A stretch of DNA of 8,437 nt from JAQVSH01 sp964451605 (GTDB lineage: Bacteria > Bacteroidota > Bacteroidia > Bacteroidales > UBA4181). Position numbers and translations under genes: made by a program. The stretch lies in the NCBI GenBank assembly GCA_964451605.1, contig CAYVJA010000086.1, positions 1 through 8,437 on the forward strand, given 5' to 3'. This document shows positions 6,877 through 8,437 of the stretch, piece after piece. Under the pieces are notes generated by a model. The model worked only from the letters and a program-made list of their open reading frames with translations, was not told the origin of the DNA and did no database searches. Position 1 is the first letter of the stretch. Each line of letters opens with the position of its first letter.

Positions 6877-8437
6877 ATGAAGACATTTCGCCTCTCTCTG
6901 TGGTTGTGGTTGCTTGTGTCGGTAATGAGTCCGATTTGTGCGCAAAGCGCTTCCGATTCGTTGATTATCAGGGCTATGAAGGATGAATTAATGCGTACGG
7001 CCAATGATCTTGTATTGCCCGGTAACGGGCTTAAGCCCACCTATATCCGCTATCTGTTGTTCGATAAGGAGACAACCCGGATCTCCTCCTCGCTGGGAAC
7101 CTGTTACACGCCTCCCCGCCCCGCATTAGAAAGAGTGGGAGTGGTTCAGATGCTGTTTGCCGACAGATGGATGAGAACTCATCTTCCCGGTGTGCGATTT
7201 GATTCGGAAAGATACGTCTCCTTATCATTTCACGACACCAGTTATTTGGCCATTCGTCGCATATTTTGGCAGTTATCCGATTTGGAGGCGAAAAGTAAAT
7301 CCGGCAGCTATGTGGCCTATCTTAGCCAGATGCAATTGTACGATGCAACGCATTCCGCTCAGACTAACGCATCGCCTTCCGATATCGTGAGGATAGCTGT
7401 TCCCGCAAAGGATTTCAGGCGGGCTGAGACTATAGAGTTCGATTCGGAATATTGGAAGCAGCTGGCCTGCAGGTTGTCATCGCTATTTAAGGGCGATGCT
7501 GTGATAGATAGCTCGGGCGTAGAAGTAGTGTGCTATCGCAATCGCTTTTATTCAGTCTCTTCGGAGGGGGTGGTATTGCAAATCCCTGAAAATCGCATCT
7601 CGTTTCTGGTGCAGGCCCGGGTACAATTGCGCAATGGAGAGAGGGATAGTCTCCGTCTGCAATTTAGTGAGAGGCACGCCTCGCTGCTGCCAACAGAAGA
7701 GGAGTTAAAGGTTCACATTAGCAAGATGATAGAGACCCTGCATGCCATGGCGAAGGCTCCGGTTCTGGATCGTAGTTACCGTGCGCCTCTCTTAGTGGAA
7801 GGTGAGGCAGTCAATCATCTGTTGGGAGCTTGGCGTGAAATTGTCAAAGAGCCTGTTTTATCCACGACTTCAAGACCTTCTGAGAAAGCCATCGGGCAAA
7901 GGGTGTGCGATGCTGCGCTCTGGATTACCGGATTTGGCAATCTTTCGGATTCGGTCGATTATGAGGGTTTTCCGGTTTTGGAACAGATTCCGCTGGTTAT
8001 GAATGGAGTGCTGCAACGACGGCTCACGCACCAGTTTGCGTACAGCGATACGCTGATTCCGGCCGGGGTGTCGTATCTCTCTTCGTGCCATACTGTCAAA
8101 TGGCCCGAAGACGATATATACTATCCCAAGCACACTTTTGCACTGGATCGGTTGGAAATCAAATCGGAACAAGGAGTATCGCACAGCCGAATGAAAAAAA
8201 TGTTGCTAAAAGAGGCTAAACAACAGGGATTACCCTATGGCTATATTTTGCGTCGGATGGGCAACCAACCGTTGTTATACCGGATATCGACAGTCTCTGG
8301 CCGTGAGGAGTTGGTCTGGAATGCGCGTGTCGATTTGCCCCACTTTTTCGATGCAATTGATAAAGAGTTGCACACTACCCAACTGTTTAACGAACTTGAT
8401 CTGCCTGTCCGGATCACTGCTCCCCGATCTCTGCTCA
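6877..8437 (+). CDS. Secreted TldE/PmbA-like partner protein, 3' end outside the window
   Basis: The frame starts at ATG 6877, 11 nt after the TldD-like gene, and stays open to the edge (520 residues). It begins with a signal peptide (MKTFRLSLWLWLLVSVMSPICA, cut before Gln23). It resembles its neighbour along its length: RAPLLVEGEAVNHLL (302-316) matches the strand before the zinc motif, GFPVLEQIPLVMNGVLQRRLT (364-384) matches the conserved block after it, and QGLPYGYILRR (450-460) matches KPFGYFVKR. Where the neighbour has HEILGH, this protein has LGAWRE, so it cannot bind zinc there. In TldD/TldE pairs TldE is the non-catalytic subunit, which fits this gene. It is probably co-transcribed with and paired to the upstream protein in the periplasm. 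Only a short C-terminal piece should be missing, judging from the neighbour's length. Confidence 0.88.
   Translation, partial: MKTFRLSLWLWLLVSVMSPICAQSASDSLIIRAMKDELMRTANDLVLPGNGLKPTYIRYLLFDKETTRISSSLGTCYTPPRPALERVGVVQMLFADRWMRTHLPGVRFDSERYVSLSFHDTSYLAIRRIFWQLSDLEAKSKSGSYVAYLSQMQLYDATHSAQTNASPSDIVRIAVPAKDFRRAETIEFDSEYWKQLACRLSSLFKGDAVIDSSGVEVVCYRNRFYSVSSEGVVLQIPENRISFLVQARVQLRNGERDSLRLQFSERHASLLPTEEELKVHISKMIETLHAMAKAPVLDRSYRAPLLVEGEAVNHLLGAWREIVKEPVLSTTSRPSEKAIGQRVCDAALWITGFGNLSDSVDYEGFPVLEQIPLVMNGVLQRRLTHQFAYSDTLIPAGVSYLSSCHTVKWPEDDIYYPKHTFALDRLEIKSEQGVSHSRMKKMLLKEAKQQGLPYGYILRRMGNQPLLYRISTVSGREELVWNARVDLPHFFDAIDKELHTTQLFNELDLPVRITAPRSLL

Overview
The window looks like Bacteroidota, probably Bacteroidales. 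Signs of this are a TTTG-N18-TAnnTTTG promoter, AT-rich gene leaders mostly without Shine-Dalgarno sites, an AbiEi antitoxin and an AEP-primase/helicase of the type common in that phylum, and secreted TldD-like proteins. Species cannot be told. No tRNA, rRNA, CRISPR array, transposase or integrase was seen.

Left half, minus strand (about 160 to 4208). A Bacteroides-type promoter at 4179-4208 drives an operon that begins with an AbiEi-family type IV antitoxin (3277-4044). The AbiEii toxin start codon that should follow is present and overlaps the antitoxin stop by 8 nt. Only about 18 toxin-like codons remain before the frame diverges and stops (3207-3284). A 978-residue protein (255-3191) sits where the rest of the nucleotidyltransferase toxin should be. 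It carries a coiled coil, a zinc cluster, a TOTE-type archaeo-eukaryotic primase, an SF2 helicase and a PLD-like domain. It has its own strong Shine-Dalgarno site 2 nt after the stub's stop. The antitoxin therefore appears to have been re-paired with a primase-helicase effector, which is the main point of interest. The PLD-like motif has Tyr where His is expected. An unrecognised partial frame runs off the left edge.

Middle (4045-4557). This intergenic region holds the minus-strand promoter, a possible operator repeat and an AT-rich hairpin, and separates two divergent gene groups.

Right half, plus strand (4558 to the end). A small predicted exported protein or lipoprotein of unknown function is followed by two adjacent genes for signal-peptide-bearing TldD/TldE-like proteins. 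The first has the zinc site (HEILGH plus a downstream Cys), but an in-frame TAG after codon 36 cuts its signal peptide from its body. The second runs off the right edge and lacks the metal-binding motif, as expected of the TldE/PmbA-type partner. Together they would form a periplasmic TldD/E-like protease, probably inactive or mislocalised here because of the nonsense codon.
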